Positions 23,665 to 32,064 of a DNA stretch of 47,415 bases are shown here, piece by piece (positions within the stretch are counted from its first letter, which is position 1; each line of letters starts with the position of its first letter). This stretch comes from Chitinophagaceae bacterium. Its GTDB lineage: Bacteria; Bacteroidota; Bacteroidia; Chitinophagales; Chitinophagaceae. The notes below the pieces were generated by a model. It did not search any database. It was given only the letters and a program-made list of their open reading frames with translations, and was not told the origin of the DNA. The position numbers were made by a program, and so were the translations under genes. The stretch spans positions 1-47,415 of the forward strand of contig CANFKE010000033.1 of NCBI GenBank assembly GCA_947447465.1. Direction: 5' to 3'.

Positions 23665-23982
23665 ATGAATTTACGCAGAGATGTATTTCAGGCCATTGCC
23701 GACCCCACCAGAAGAGCTATACTACTACTGGTGGCCAGTCAATCTATGACTGCAGGTGCAATAGCAGCACAGTTTGACACTGCACGGCCTACTGTGTCAA
23801 AACACTTGCAGATACTTACAGAATGCGAGCTACTAAAACAGGAGCAAAACGGGAGAGAGATCTACTACCATCTGAATCCGAAGAACATGAAAGAGATAGC
23901 CGACTTTATAGAGCCCTTCAGACAGATGTGGGAAGAACGATTTGACAAACTGGAAACGATCATGAAAAAATATAAAAGCTAG
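23665..23982 (+). CDS. ArsR-family transcriptional repressor
   Basis: 105 residues: [30 protein letters not shown] (the start typical of the SdpR-like subgroup), then the recognition helix [19 protein letters not shown] and the wing [14 protein letters not shown]. There are no cysteine or histidine metal sites of the classical ArsR/SmtB type, so it is unlikely to sense metals. It heads an operon with an AHSA1 protein 3 bases later. This ArsR-AHSA1-DoxX grouping is common in Bacteroidota. Confidence 0.93.
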   Translation: MNLRRDVFQAIADPTRRAILLLVASQSMTAGAIAAQFDTARPTVSKHLQILTECELLKQEQNGREIYYHLNPKNMKEIADFIEPFRQMWEERFDKLETIMKKYKS

Positions 23983-23985
23983 AAT

Positions 23986-24450
23986 ATGGAAAAGAAAACA
24001 AAAGTTACCGCCACAGATGGACAACAAGATCTGACAATAACCAGAACGTTCGAGCTTCAGGTAGAGCTACTATTTAAAGCGTATGTAGAAGCAGATATAG
24101 TAGAACAGTGGATGGGTACGAAAGTATTGAAATTGGAAAGTAACAAACACGGTAGTTACCAATTTGAGACGACCGACCCTAAGGGAAACAAACACAGGTT
24201 CAACGGATCTATACATGATGTGATACCCGGAAAGAAGATAGTGAGAACATTTGAAATGGAAGGTACGCCCTATGGTGTACAGTTAGAAGTATATGAATTC
24301 ACCGCTCTGACACCCGAAACGAGCATGCTCAACATGCATGTCATCTATGAATCAGTAGAAAAAAGAGACCAATTGCTACAACTACCATTTGCACAAGGTA
24401 TAAATATGGCACATAACAGGATACAAGACTTACTCCAACAATTAAAATAA
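23986..24450 (+). CDS. SRPBCC/AHSA1-domain protein
   Basis: 154 residues with the START-like AHSA1 pattern: LTITRTFELQVELLFKAYVEADIVEQWMGT at the start, GSYQFETTDPKGNKHRFNGSIHDVIPGKKIVRTFEME in the middle, and an amphipathic C-terminal helix (GINMAHNRIQDLLQQL). The fold encloses a hydrophobic pocket for a small ligand. It is regularly encoded next to ArsR repressors of the SdpR-like group, as here. The ligand is unknown. Confidence 0.9.
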   Translation: MEKKTKVTATDGQQDLTITRTFELQVELLFKAYVEADIVEQWMGTKVLKLESNKHGSYQFETTDPKGNKHRFNGSIHDVIPGKKIVRTFEMEGTPYGVQLEVYEFTALTPETSMLNMHVIYESVEKRDQLLQLPFAQGINMAHNRIQDLLQQLK

Positions 24451-24456
24451 CTAAAG

Positions 24457-24843
24457 ATGAAAAACAGCAACAAGATCATTTATTGGACTTCTACCGCATT
24501 AGTATCTTTTGGCATGCTGGGTAGCGGACTGGCGCAGGTGCTACATGTAAAAGATATGGTGGCATTGATAACACCACTCGGCTACCCTACCTACTTCCTT
24601 ACTATTCTTGGCATCTGGAAGATTCTGGCTGTGATCACCATATTGGCACCTCGCTTTCCGTTGATAAAAGAATGGGCATATGCAGGATTATTTTTCACCA
24701 TGACAGGAGCGCTTATATCTCACCTGGCCTGTGGCATACATGATATTAAAGAAGTATTAGGTCCTGTAATGCAAACCATTTTTATTATTTTGTCGTGGTA
24801 TTTCAGACCCGCAGACAGAAAGTTAATGATAGCGGTTAAGTAA
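24457..24843 (+). CDS. DoxX-like four-helix membrane protein
   Basis: 128 residues with four predicted membrane spans (about 8-27, 44-64, 70-90 and 96-115). The segments GSGLAQVLHVKDMVALITPLGYPTYFLTILGIWKILAVI and EWAYAGLFFTMTGALISHL match DoxX-like family proteins. It starts six bases after the AHSA1 gene in the same operon. Its molecular role is not established. Confidence 0.88.
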   Translation: MKNSNKIIYWTSTALVSFGMLGSGLAQVLHVKDMVALITPLGYPTYFLTILGIWKILAVITILAPRFPLIKEWAYAGLFFTMTGALISHLACGIHDIKEVLGPVMQTIFIILSWYFRPADRKLMIAVK

Positions 24844-24860
24844 TTTAAAGCAGATAGTAC

Positions 24861-25454
24861 ATGAACATGATGAATCCTAAGGTCGATTTTTTCTTTAAGA
24901 AGGAAGGGCAATGGCAAGAAGCATACCACTTGCTCAGAACGTTGATACTTGACAGCGGTCTTACCGAAGAGTTAAAATGGGGCGTACCCTGCTATTCCCT
25001 CAATGGAAAGAACGTAGTGCTCATTCATGGATTCAAAGAATATTGCGCTATTCTGTTTATGAAAGGGGCACTCCTAAAAGATGTAAAGGGCCTGCTGATA
25101 CAACAGACCGAAAATGTACAAGCAGCAAGACAGCTAAGGTTCACCGGTGCCGGTGAGATCATTAAGATGAAAGCTGCAATAAAAGCATACGTGAACGAGG
25201 CCATAAAAGTAGAGCAAGCAGGACTGAAAGTAGCACTGAAGAAAACTGAAGATTATGCTATGCCTGAAGAATTCAGTAACAAAATAAATACTGACGCAAA
25301 CCTGAAGAAAGCCTTTTTTGCGCTTACACCGGGACGACAAAGGGCATATCTCTTTTACTTTTCACAAGCCAAACAGGCAAAGACCAGAGAAGCCAGAATT
25401 GAAAAATACATACCCCAGATATTGGATGGGAAAGGATTGGATGATGTAGCGTAG
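24861..25454 (+). CDS. DUF1801/YdeI-like protein
   Basis: 197 residues with two parts. An N-terminal DUF1801-type domain (LRTLILDSGLTEELKWGVPCYSLNGKNVVLIHGFKEYCAILFMKGALLKD) is followed by a C-terminal YdeI/OmpD-associated segment (EFSNKINTDANLKKAFFALTPGRQRAYLFYFSQAKQAKTREARIEKY). This architecture is widespread and was linked in enterobacteria to antimicrobial-peptide tolerance; its biochemistry is unknown. It follows the DoxX-like gene by 17 bases. Confidence 0.88.
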   Translation: MNMMNPKVDFFFKKEGQWQEAYHLLRTLILDSGLTEELKWGVPCYSLNGKNVVLIHGFKEYCAILFMKGALLKDVKGLLIQQTENVQAARQLRFTGAGEIIKMKAAIKAYVNEAIKVEQAGLKVALKKTEDYAMPEEFSNKINTDANLKKAFFALTPGRQRAYLFYFSQAKQAKTREARIEKYIPQILDGKGLDDVA

Positions 25455-25495
25455 TGACCAACCAGGCAAACCGTTAAGAAAATGACCTGAAACAA

Positions 25496-26053
25496 ATGAA
25501 AAGAAAACTATCGCAAGAAGAAACAAGTACGCTGATCAACTTACTTAATGTACGCTTTGAAGCCAATAAAGTTCGACACAAAGGAATTGAATGGTCTGAT
25601 GTGCAGGCAAAATTGGCAGACAATGTGGACAAATTATGGTCGATCAACGCAATGGAACAGACCGGCGGCGAACCTGATGTAGTTGGCTATGATAAAAACA
25701 CCAATCAATATTTGTTCTTTGATTGCTGTGCGGAGAGCCCTAAGGGACGTAGAAGTATCTGTTATGATCATGAAGCACTGGAGGCCAGAAAAGAGAACAA
25801 ACCTTCAGACAGTGCCATAGGCATGGCGAAAGATATGGGTATTACCCTGCTCACTGAAGCGCAATACAGAACATTACAAACACTGGGAAAATTTGACCTT
25901 AAAACGTCTAGTTGGGTGCAAACACCGAATGAAATAAGACAATTGGGAGGTGCTGTGTTTTGTGACCGCCGATACGATACAGTATTTCTGTATCATAATG
26001 GTGCAGAATCTTATTATGCTGCAAGAGGGTTCAGAGGTATGGTAAGCATCTGA
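25496..26053 (+). CDS. DUF4256 protein
   Basis: 185 residues, full length for the family. Typical segments: LLNVRFEANKVRHKGIEWSDVQAKL, LWSINAMEQTGGEPDVVGYD, YLFFDCCAESPKGRRSICYDHEAL and GAVFCDRRYDTVFLYHNGAESYYAARGFRG. It is soluble with no signal peptide. No function is known. It is the last gene of the ArsR operon, 41 bases after the YdeI-like gene, and commonly co-occurs with these families. Confidence 0.9.
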   Translation: MKRKLSQEETSTLINLLNVRFEANKVRHKGIEWSDVQAKLADNVDKLWSINAMEQTGGEPDVVGYDKNTNQYLFFDCCAESPKGRRSICYDHEALEARKENKPSDSAIGMAKDMGITLLTEAQYRTLQTLGKFDLKTSSWVQTPNEIRQLGGAVFCDRRYDTVFLYHNGAESYYAARGFRGMVSI

Positions 26054-26269
26054 CCAATGAAATCATTCTCTTTTAGGTGAGCATAGTATTCCAATAGTTG
26101 CGCCCACTGGCCATACTACCTTCTTGCAAATTATCCATAACAAATACTACTAATCTTCGTCATATCAAACAATAAAATATTGTAATTTTAGTCATTCGTA
26201 ATTATGTAACAATGTTGGTACTTTGAGAAAAATTTGGCGATTGCATTGTCAAAAAAGACTGAAGTACGA

Positions 26270-27919
26270 ATGAATAATAAGAACAATCCACTCGTTAAAT
26301 ATCCTGCACTCAAAATTGCACTATTGTACGCAATAGTTAGTGGTTTGTATATTTTCCTTTCAGACTATATTTTAGAATTATTGATCAAGGACCCGGTGCT
26401 GATATCTAAAATTCAAACCTACAAAGGACTTGGATTTATTGTGGTGACAGCAATGCTGTTATTTATTCTGGTCAAAAAGAATATCGATACTGTAACAACG
26501 CATTACCGGAAAATAATAGAAGTGCAACAAACCTCAGATAACCAGTTAAAAGGCTCAGAGGAAAAATACATGTCACTGTTCAATCACAGTCCACTACCTA
26601 TGTGGATATTTGATACTGAGACCTATCGTTTTTTATTGGTCAACAATGCTGCTTGCACAATATATGGATACAGCAAAGAGGACTATAGCAATATGTCACT
26701 TAGAGATATCAGACCACAAGAAGATATCCCGCATCTTGAGTCTGTACTACCCGAATCATTTAAAAGTGAATTCTACAGCTTTCCTGATGTAATTCGACAT
26801 AAGAAGAAAAATGGAGAGATCATTAAAGTCAAGATCCAAAATACGAACATTACCTACGAAGGTAAAACCGTAAGATTAGCATCGGCAATAGATATCACCA
26901 AAGAAGTCGATATGCGTATCCAATTAATGGAATCAAATGCCAGACTGCATCAAGCCAGCGAATTAGCAAGTCTGGGGTATTGGACAAACGACTTTATCAA
27001 AAACGAGATCATTTGGTCTGAAGAACTTTACAAGATATTTGAAGTTGACCCAAAGACATTTGTCTTAACTCTGGAAAATATACAAAGTTATTTTCACCCT
27101 GAAGACAGAGTTCAGTTCAATGATGAGAACAATTCAGATACAGACACCGACAAAGTCAATGAAAGCGAGCATAGGATTATTACCCCAACCGGTAAGATAA
27201 AGTGGATATTGGAACGAATATACATGGTGAAGAATGAACAGGGAATACCAATTGGACTTGAAGGAATTGCAGTTGATATTACCAAACGTAAACTTTACCA
27301 GCAGGAAATATGGGAAAGTAATGAACGTTTCAAATTACTTGCCAGTGCTACGGTTGAAGCCATCATTGACTGGGATATTGAAAACGATGTAACAATTTGG
27401 GGGGAAGGGTTCAGTACTCTTTTCGGTTACGACCTGTCTGTATATAATAATACTTTATGGTCGGAAAACATTCACCCGGATGATAAAGGACGTGTACTTA
27501 GTGACCTGCAAAAAGCATTAGCAGATCCCACCTGTAATTATTTCAATGCTGACTTCAGCTTTCTGAAAGCCAACAGAGAGGTAACATACGTTCAACACAG
27601 AGGTCTGTTCATCAGGAATGCAGAAGGAAAAGCAATCAGAGCATTAGCAGCTATGATCGACCTGACTGAATCACTGGAAAGGATAAGTAAGATAGAGTCG
27701 CAGAACAATATGCTCAAAGATATTGCCTGGACACAATCACACATTGTTAGAGCTCCGCTTGCTAATCTGCTGGGACTGGTGTACCTGTTGAAAGAAAAGA
27801 ATCAGACAGAAATGTCGCATAGTGAGATCATAGATCATATCCAGACATCAGCAGAACAACTGGACCAGGTGATCCATGACATTGTAAAAAAGACCGAAGC
27901 TGCGGAAACTCTACAGTAA
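26270..27919 (+). CDS. Membrane PAS-repeat protein ending in a HisKA-like domain without ATPase
   Basis: 549 residues from the ATG at 26270; an in-frame TTG lies 36 bases upstream. Two membrane spans (about 12-38 and 50-68) are followed by three PAS domains (about 95-210 with FNHSPLPMWIFDTETYRFLLVNNAA; about 225-340 with a PAS-fold-3 pattern; about 355-470). The end is a HisKA-like helix pair, AWTQSHIVRAPLANLLGLVYLL, with a potential phospho-His. The protein stops there: the HATPase_c boxes (N, G1, G2) are absent. It may dimerise or take phosphate from other kinases. This truncated class recurs in Bacteroidota. Confidence 0.85.
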   Translation: MNNKNNPLVKYPALKIALLYAIVSGLYIFLSDYILELLIKDPVLISKIQTYKGLGFIVVTAMLLFILVKKNIDTVTTHYRKIIEVQQTSDNQLKGSEEKYMSLFNHSPLPMWIFDTETYRFLLVNNAACTIYGYSKEDYSNMSLRDIRPQEDIPHLESVLPESFKSEFYSFPDVIRHKKKNGEIIKVKIQNTNITYEGKTVRLASAIDITKEVDMRIQLMESNARLHQASELASLGYWTNDFIKNEIIWSEELYKIFEVDPKTFVLTLENIQSYFHPEDRVQFNDENNSDTDTDKVNESEHRIITPTGKIKWILERIYMVKNEQGIPIGLEGIAVDITKRKLYQQEIWESNERFKLLASATVEAIIDWDIENDVTIWGEGFSTLFGYDLSVYNNTLWSENIHPDDKGRVLSDLQKALADPTCNYFNADFSFLKANREVTYVQHRGLFIRNAEGKAIRALAAMIDLTESLERISKIESQNNMLKDIAWTQSHIVRAPLANLLGLVYLLKEKNQTEMSHSEIIDHIQTSAEQLDQVIHDIVKKTEAAETLQ

Positions 27920-28074
27920 GATTATTTCATCTGGTCAGTATGAAACACTTACATATCAGCCAAATTAAATATAGCTCTGCCAGAAGGATTCTTCTATAAC
28001 AAACGTCTGAAATATAGAAAAACACTAACCAAAATCATTTTTGCCGCTAAGGTCATAACTACTAATTTCGCAGT

Positions 28075-28455
28075 GTGAAGAAAGCTGTTGCCATCATTAT
28101 CTTTTTATCGTTACTAACTCAATGTGTCATACAATTGGGTGTGTGGGGGTATTACCAGATAAACAAGGCATACATTGCTCAGAACCTCTGCGAGAATAGG
28201 AACAAACCACAGAAAAATTGCTGTGGCAAGTGCTATCTGAGAAAACAGCTGAAAAAAGTAGATGAGAACAGCACATCCAAAAAAGCACCTGTAAAAACAG
28301 AAAAGAGTGAAACCGTTGAATTTGTAGTTACTCCGGTATTTACAGCTCCTCAACACTTCATTGCTTTTATTTCTTCTGTTCATAACCCTGTTGGCCAGCA
28401 TATGTATGGTCATACAGTTCCGTTCCCCATTTTCCATCCGCCATCTGTTTGTTAA
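28075..28455 (+). CDS. Small Cys-rich membrane protein of a metal cluster
   Basis: 126 residues from a GTG; no in-frame ATG is nearby. An N-terminal hydrophobic segment (about 5-25) is followed by IAQNLCENRNKPQKNCCGKCYLRKQLKKVDEN, a C-x(9)-CCGKCYL-like pattern that recurs in small Bacteroidota proteins next to TonB-dependent receptors and copper genes. The C-terminus is rich in His and Pro (GQHMYGHTVPFPIFHPPSVC). It is 102 bases upstream of the CDVCGC barrel protein. A metal role is inferred from cysteines, histidines and context. Confidence 0.65.
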   Translation: MKKAVAIIIFLSLLTQCVIQLGVWGYYQINKAYIAQNLCENRNKPQKNCCGKCYLRKQLKKVDENSTSKKAPVKTEKSETVEFVVTPVFTAPQHFIAFISSVHNPVGQHMYGHTVPFPIFHPPSVC

Positions 28456-28462
28456 GTATGCC

Positions 28463-28474
28463 TGCCTGCAGGCA
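28463..28474. repeat. Short perfect palindrome of the CCTGCC family
   Basis: TGCCTGCAGGCA, perfect over 12 bases, related in core to the elements at 11860 and 14177. It lies just past the stop of the Cys-rich gene. Confidence 0.4.
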
Positions 28475-28557
28475 AGAAAGATGTTTTGATCATCTAAGCC
28501 AACGATCAACTCGTGATTCGGGTTGAGTTGCTTTTGCGTACTTAATAAAATAATTCA

Positions 28558-29472
28558 ATGAAAAGGATCATTCAGATGATGCTCCTTGCAACCTGTATAT
28601 ACCTGCCGGCAATGGCCTGTGATGTATGCGGCTGCTCGGCAAGCAATCAGTTTCTGGGAGTGCTACCCGGGTATGACTACAATTTTATCGGGTTTCAGTA
28701 TATGAATACCGATCTTTCAAGTGCACATCCATCCGTTTATGAAAACAGGCCGGATGAACATTCACGCGACTACTACAATACCTTTCAGGTTTGGGGTAGG
28801 TTTAATGCGGGCAAGCATTATCAATTGTTTGCCTTTGTACCTTATCAGTACAATATCCACAGGCAAGACAGTGCCAATGCACTTCGCTCGGGCATTGGTG
28901 ATATTTCGCTGTTGGTGAACAGAATTTTTCTCAACAAAGAACACAAAAAACTACAGCAACAGCTTACGGCAGGTGCAGGCATAAAACTACCTACAGGCAG
29001 CCACACCAGCCTGAGTATAGCGGATAAGCAAGGACTGCCCAATATGCAACCCGGTACAGGTGCTACCGATCTTCTGGTAAATGTCAATTACACTATTCGT
29101 CGTAATAATGCAGGTATGAATGCAGATGCTGCATACACTTTTACAACTACCAGCAAAGACAGCTACAAATATGGTAACAGACTGAATGCCGGAGCAATGG
29201 GATTTTACTCCTTTGCCGCAGGTCGGTTCTCTATTATGCCTGTTGCGGGCGTGCGATACGAATATGCGCTGCATGACTATGACAACTATAGTAGAAAATG
29301 GCTGAACGAACAATCGGGCGGATACCTGTTGTATGCCACAGCAGGGGTACAGGCATACTATAAAAAGATAGGCGCGCGCATCAATTACCAATTACCTGTT
29401 GCACAGCACTATAGCAGCGGATACGTTACCGCCGATCACAAGATAGAAAGCGGCATTTTTCTTTTATTCTAA
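28558..29472 (+). CDS. Outer-membrane beta-barrel-like protein with N-terminal CDVCGC motif
   Basis: 304 residues. A signal peptide (about 1-20, cut before CDVCGCSASNQ) leaves a Cys-rich mature N-terminus. The remainder alternates amphipathic strands (YNFIGFQYMNTDL, YNTFQVWGRFNAGKHYQLFAFVPYQYNI, LTAGAGIKLPTGSH, TDLLVNVNYTIRRNNAGMNADAAYTF) and ends with the aromatic FLLF expected of barrel proteins. It resembles the putative transporter families of Bacteroidota outer membranes. It is a candidate channel or receptor of the metal cluster. Confidence 0.7.
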   Translation: MKRIIQMMLLATCIYLPAMACDVCGCSASNQFLGVLPGYDYNFIGFQYMNTDLSSAHPSVYENRPDEHSRDYYNTFQVWGRFNAGKHYQLFAFVPYQYNIHRQDSANALRSGIGDISLLVNRIFLNKEHKKLQQQLTAGAGIKLPTGSHTSLSIADKQGLPNMQPGTGATDLLVNVNYTIRRNNAGMNADAAYTFTTTSKDSYKYGNRLNAGAMGFYSFAAGRFSIMPVAGVRYEYALHDYDNYSRKWLNEQSGGYLLYATAGVQAYYKKIGARINYQLPVAQHYSSGYVTADHKIESGIFLLF

Positions 29473-29484
29473 ACTTCAATTACA

Positions 29485-29877
29485 TTGAGATACATACTTT
29501 CCATACTACTGCTTGCGGTGACACTTACTGCCTGCCAGAAGAAAGATACCACAACACCGGATGCAGCAAAAGTGACCATCAGCATTACCGCACCTGTCGC
29601 GGCACAGACATTCCATAGCGGAGATACGGTGCATATCAATGCCACAGTATCCTATCCTGCTGAGCTGCATGGTTATGAAGTGAAAATAACAGACACACTG
29701 ACCGGTACAATATTGTATGACGATGCACAGCATGTACATAACGACCATTTCGACATCAGTGACACCTGGGTAAATACCGGCACACAAGCTACTACCCTGA
29801 AACTGGAACTGACCACCGAAATAGATCATAATGGCACCACAGCAGCAAAGTCTATTTACTTGAATTATCAACCTTAA
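29485..29877 (+). CDS. Ig-like lipoprotein with His-rich loop
   Basis: 130 residues from a TTG at 29485, the only plausible start, 12 bases after the barrel gene. The lipobox is AVTLTAC. The mature part is a single Ig-like beta domain (VTISITAPVAAQTFHSGDTVHINATVSYPAEL, HGYEVKITDTLTG) with HVHNDHFD in one loop, a possible metal site. It is exported and lipid-anchored. The family is not recognised beyond the Ig-like fold. Confidence 0.65.
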   Translation: MRYILSILLLAVTLTACQKKDTTTPDAAKVTISITAPVAAQTFHSGDTVHINATVSYPAELHGYEVKITDTLTGTILYDDAQHVHNDHFDISDTWVNTGTQATTLKLELTTEIDHNGTTAAKSIYLNYQP

Positions 29878-29907
29878 AGTCGACCAACGACATAAAACAC
29901 GAACAAC

Positions 29908-30174
29908 ATGCGCAATATCCTGATCATATCCTTAGCCATTTTCATTGCCTCATGCGGCAATACTCCAGCTACATCAGAAGCTATTTCCATACCCGCCGCA
30001 CCGGTGGTGAAAACAGAAAAGCCCGCAGGCAAAATAGACCCTGTATGTGAAATGCCTTTCGATAAGGCATGGACAGAACAGACCATCTACAATGGCGACA
30101 CCATTACTTTTTGCAGCGAGACATGCAAGAAAGCCTTTCTGGGCAGACCAACCAAGTATATTAAACACTCTTAA
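29908..30174 (+). CDS. YHS-domain lipoprotein
   Basis: 88 residues. The lipobox is IFIASC. The C-terminal half is a YHS domain: IDPVCEMPFDKAW, then ITFCSETCKKAFLGRPTKYI. The Cys in DPVC and the FCS-x-x-C pair are the metal ligands in YHS domains, which are found in copper ATPases and chaperone-like proteins. It lies 30 bases after the Ig-like lipoprotein and 11 before the first MbnP gene, which supports a metal-handling role in the periplasm. Confidence 0.88.
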   Translation: MRNILIISLAIFIASCGNTPATSEAISIPAAPVVKTEKPAGKIDPVCEMPFDKAWTEQTIYNGDTITFCSETCKKAFLGRPTKYIKHS

Positions 30175-30185
30175 AACATCGACCA

Positions 30186-30986
30186 ATGAAAACGAACATA
30201 CTTAAGAATACATCAGCAGTAATATTCATTGCTGTTGCAGCCATGCTATTGATCAATTCCGGTTGTAAAAAACATCAACCGGACACTACTATAGTTACCA
30301 ATGTTGACTCAGGTACATACTATATGCATCTGCATACCAATGTTGACACTAATGAGGTGGACTATGGCACGGTCTATACTACCTCTGCCGGCAGAAAAAT
30401 AGCTGTTACCCGTGCACAATTGTATCTGTCTCATATTCAACTCATCAAAACGGATGGTACTTTTTATACAGTACCCTCTGTCATTGTATTGAAACAACAG
30501 GAAACTGAGCAATACTATATAGGTAAAGTGCCCGTAGGTGATTATAAGTCAGTAAGGTTTTATGTAGGGCTGGACTCAGCAACGAATACGCTGTCCGGCA
30601 CTGCTGATACTGCACTCAACCATCCCGAAATGTGGTTTGGAGTAACTGCACAGCCGAATGGATATATCTACGTCAACTTTGAAGGCTCAATAGATACGAC
30701 CTCCGGTAAAAATGGTACCATAGCGCAAATGCAACCTTTCATGTACTACATAGGTACTCCTGCACACAATACACTTGTTACAATGCCCGATCATAGTCCG
30801 GTATTTACGGTAGCTAAGGGGCAACCCACCCTTACCCACATCACAGTAGATTATGGTCAGCTGTTCAATGGTGTTGCTATCAACAACAGCGCTAACCTGA
30901 TGATCATGTCAAAGAGCGCCAATTCGTCGTCGCTTGCAAATACTATTAGTAACAATATTCCGTCAATGTTCAGTTATGAAGAGTAA
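30186..30986 (+). CDS. MbnP-family protein (divergent copy)
   Basis: 266 residues with a lipoprotein-like signal ending INSGC. The body follows the MbnP pattern: YMHLHTNVDTNEVDYG, ITRAQLYLSHIQLIK-like (TRAQLYLSHIQLI), VPVGDYKSVRFYVGLDSATN, then EMWFGVTAQPNGYIYVNFEGSI. MbnP proteins bind copper in the periplasm and work with the di-haem enzyme MbnH. The usual M-[FY]-W-S-W segment is changed here to MWFGVTAQP, so this copy may bind differently. Confidence 0.82.
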   Translation: MKTNILKNTSAVIFIAVAAMLLINSGCKKHQPDTTIVTNVDSGTYYMHLHTNVDTNEVDYGTVYTTSAGRKIAVTRAQLYLSHIQLIKTDGTFYTVPSVIVLKQQETEQYYIGKVPVGDYKSVRFYVGLDSATNTLSGTADTALNHPEMWFGVTAQPNGYIYVNFEGSIDTTSGKNGTIAQMQPFMYYIGTPAHNTLVTMPDHSPVFTVAKGQPTLTHITVDYGQLFNGVAINNSANLMIMSKSANSSSLANTISNNIPSMFSYEE

Positions 30987-31005
30987 CGAAAAAATAAATC
31001 ATAAA

Positions 31006-31221
31006 ATGGACCAAACATTAAAATACATACTTGCCGGTGCCGGCATCGCTACGATAAGCACAATGGCCTTCAAACTATTATCAGACAGCACATCTCAAAG
31101 TATCGGTCTCATATTCATCAGTGCGTCATTGTTTGCATTGCTGGGTATGCTGATAGTGAACTTATACATAGGCACCAGGAAATTGGATACAACAAGAGTG
31201 ATTCATAATAACATCAATTAA
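31006..31221 (+). CDS. Two-span small membrane protein
   Basis: 71 residues from the ATG at 31006. An earlier ATG at 30976 would overlap the MbnP stop by 11 bases. Two hydrophobic segments (about 6-22 and 30-55, ISLIFISASLFALLGMLIVNLY-like) and a charged C-terminus. It lies between two MbnP genes in one operon. Family not recognised; it is probably an inner-membrane accessory of the cluster. Confidence 0.6.
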   Translation: MDQTLKYILAGAGIATISTMAFKLLSDSTSQSIGLIFISASLFALLGMLIVNLYIGTRKLDTTRVIHNNIN

Positions 31222-31227
31222 ACAGCT

Positions 31228-32007
31228 ATGAACATAAAAACGTTAGTTTATATCACTACACTTATGCTGTTTCTTGCATTGAGCTCATGCCGATATAAGG
31301 ACAAAGAAACAGTTGTCCCCGTTGACCCTGCGGGCGACAGTGCCAAAGTAAAGATAGAACTGTTCAACATGGTAGGCGCCAGTAGCCTCAACATGGGCAA
31401 CCAATGGTATAAGAATGAGCACAATGACTCATTCGAGGTCACAACATTCAACTATTACATCAGCAATATCAAGCTCAATTCCGCATCAACAATATATGCG
31501 GAAGATTACAGCTATCATCTGGTACAGCAGAGTGTATCTTCTTCTCATTCATTTGACCTGAGCGGTGTGCCATATGGTATTTATACCGGTATCACCTTTA
31601 CTATAGGCGTTGACAGTGCACATAATGTAAGCGGCACACAATCAGGAGCACTCGATCCGATCAATGGTATGTTCTGGAGTTGGACAACAGGTTATGTGAT
31701 GCTTAAATTTGAAGGGGTATCACCCAGATCTACAGAGGCCAATTATGCCATCACCCTGCACTCAGGTGGTTTTTCAGGGGTCAACAATGTGCTCAGAACG
31801 GTAACACTCAACTTCCCTACCCCAATAACTGTAGGTTCGGGAGCAGAGAATCATGTTCATCTATCTGCCGACGTTCTGGCTTTATTCAGATCACCCAATG
31901 TGATCGACTTTGCTACGCTCAGCAGCATACACGCTCCCGGCCCCGATGCCAAACTGTTTGCTGATAATTATGCCAATATGTTTAGTGTAAGCTATGCCGG
32001 TTTGTAA
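31228..32007 (+). CDS. MbnP-family copper-binding lipoprotein
   Basis: 259 residues with lipobox LALSSC. It is a canonical MbnP: VKIELFNMVGASSLNMGNQWYKN, FNYYISNIKL, GVPYGIYTGITFTIGVDSAHN, and the diagnostic NGMFWSWTTGYVMLKFEGVS, then HLSADVLALF. In methanotroph MbnP a tryptophan of the W-x-W region is oxidised to kynurenine by MbnH to make a copper site. No MbnH gene is present in the window. It is the last gene of the metal operon and is followed by a strong terminator. Confidence 0.9.
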   Translation: MNIKTLVYITTLMLFLALSSCRYKDKETVVPVDPAGDSAKVKIELFNMVGASSLNMGNQWYKNEHNDSFEVTTFNYYISNIKLNSASTIYAEDYSYHLVQQSVSSSHSFDLSGVPYGIYTGITFTIGVDSAHNVSGTQSGALDPINGMFWSWTTGYVMLKFEGVSPRSTEANYAITLHSGGFSGVNNVLRTVTLNFPTPITVGSGAENHVHLSADVLALFRSPNVIDFATLSSIHAPGPDAKLFADNYANMFSVSYAGL

Positions 32008-32014
32008 TTGACCT

Positions 32015-32056
32015 TGCCAGATCTGACAACTCCCTATTGAGTTGTCAGATCTGGCA
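32015..32056. terminator. Strong bidirectional terminator
   Basis: 18-bp perfect arms (32015-32032 and 32039-32056) with a six-base loop and TTTT after, between the convergent MbnP operon and the 32065 gene. Confidence 0.9.
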
Positions 32057-32064
32057 TTTTAATC

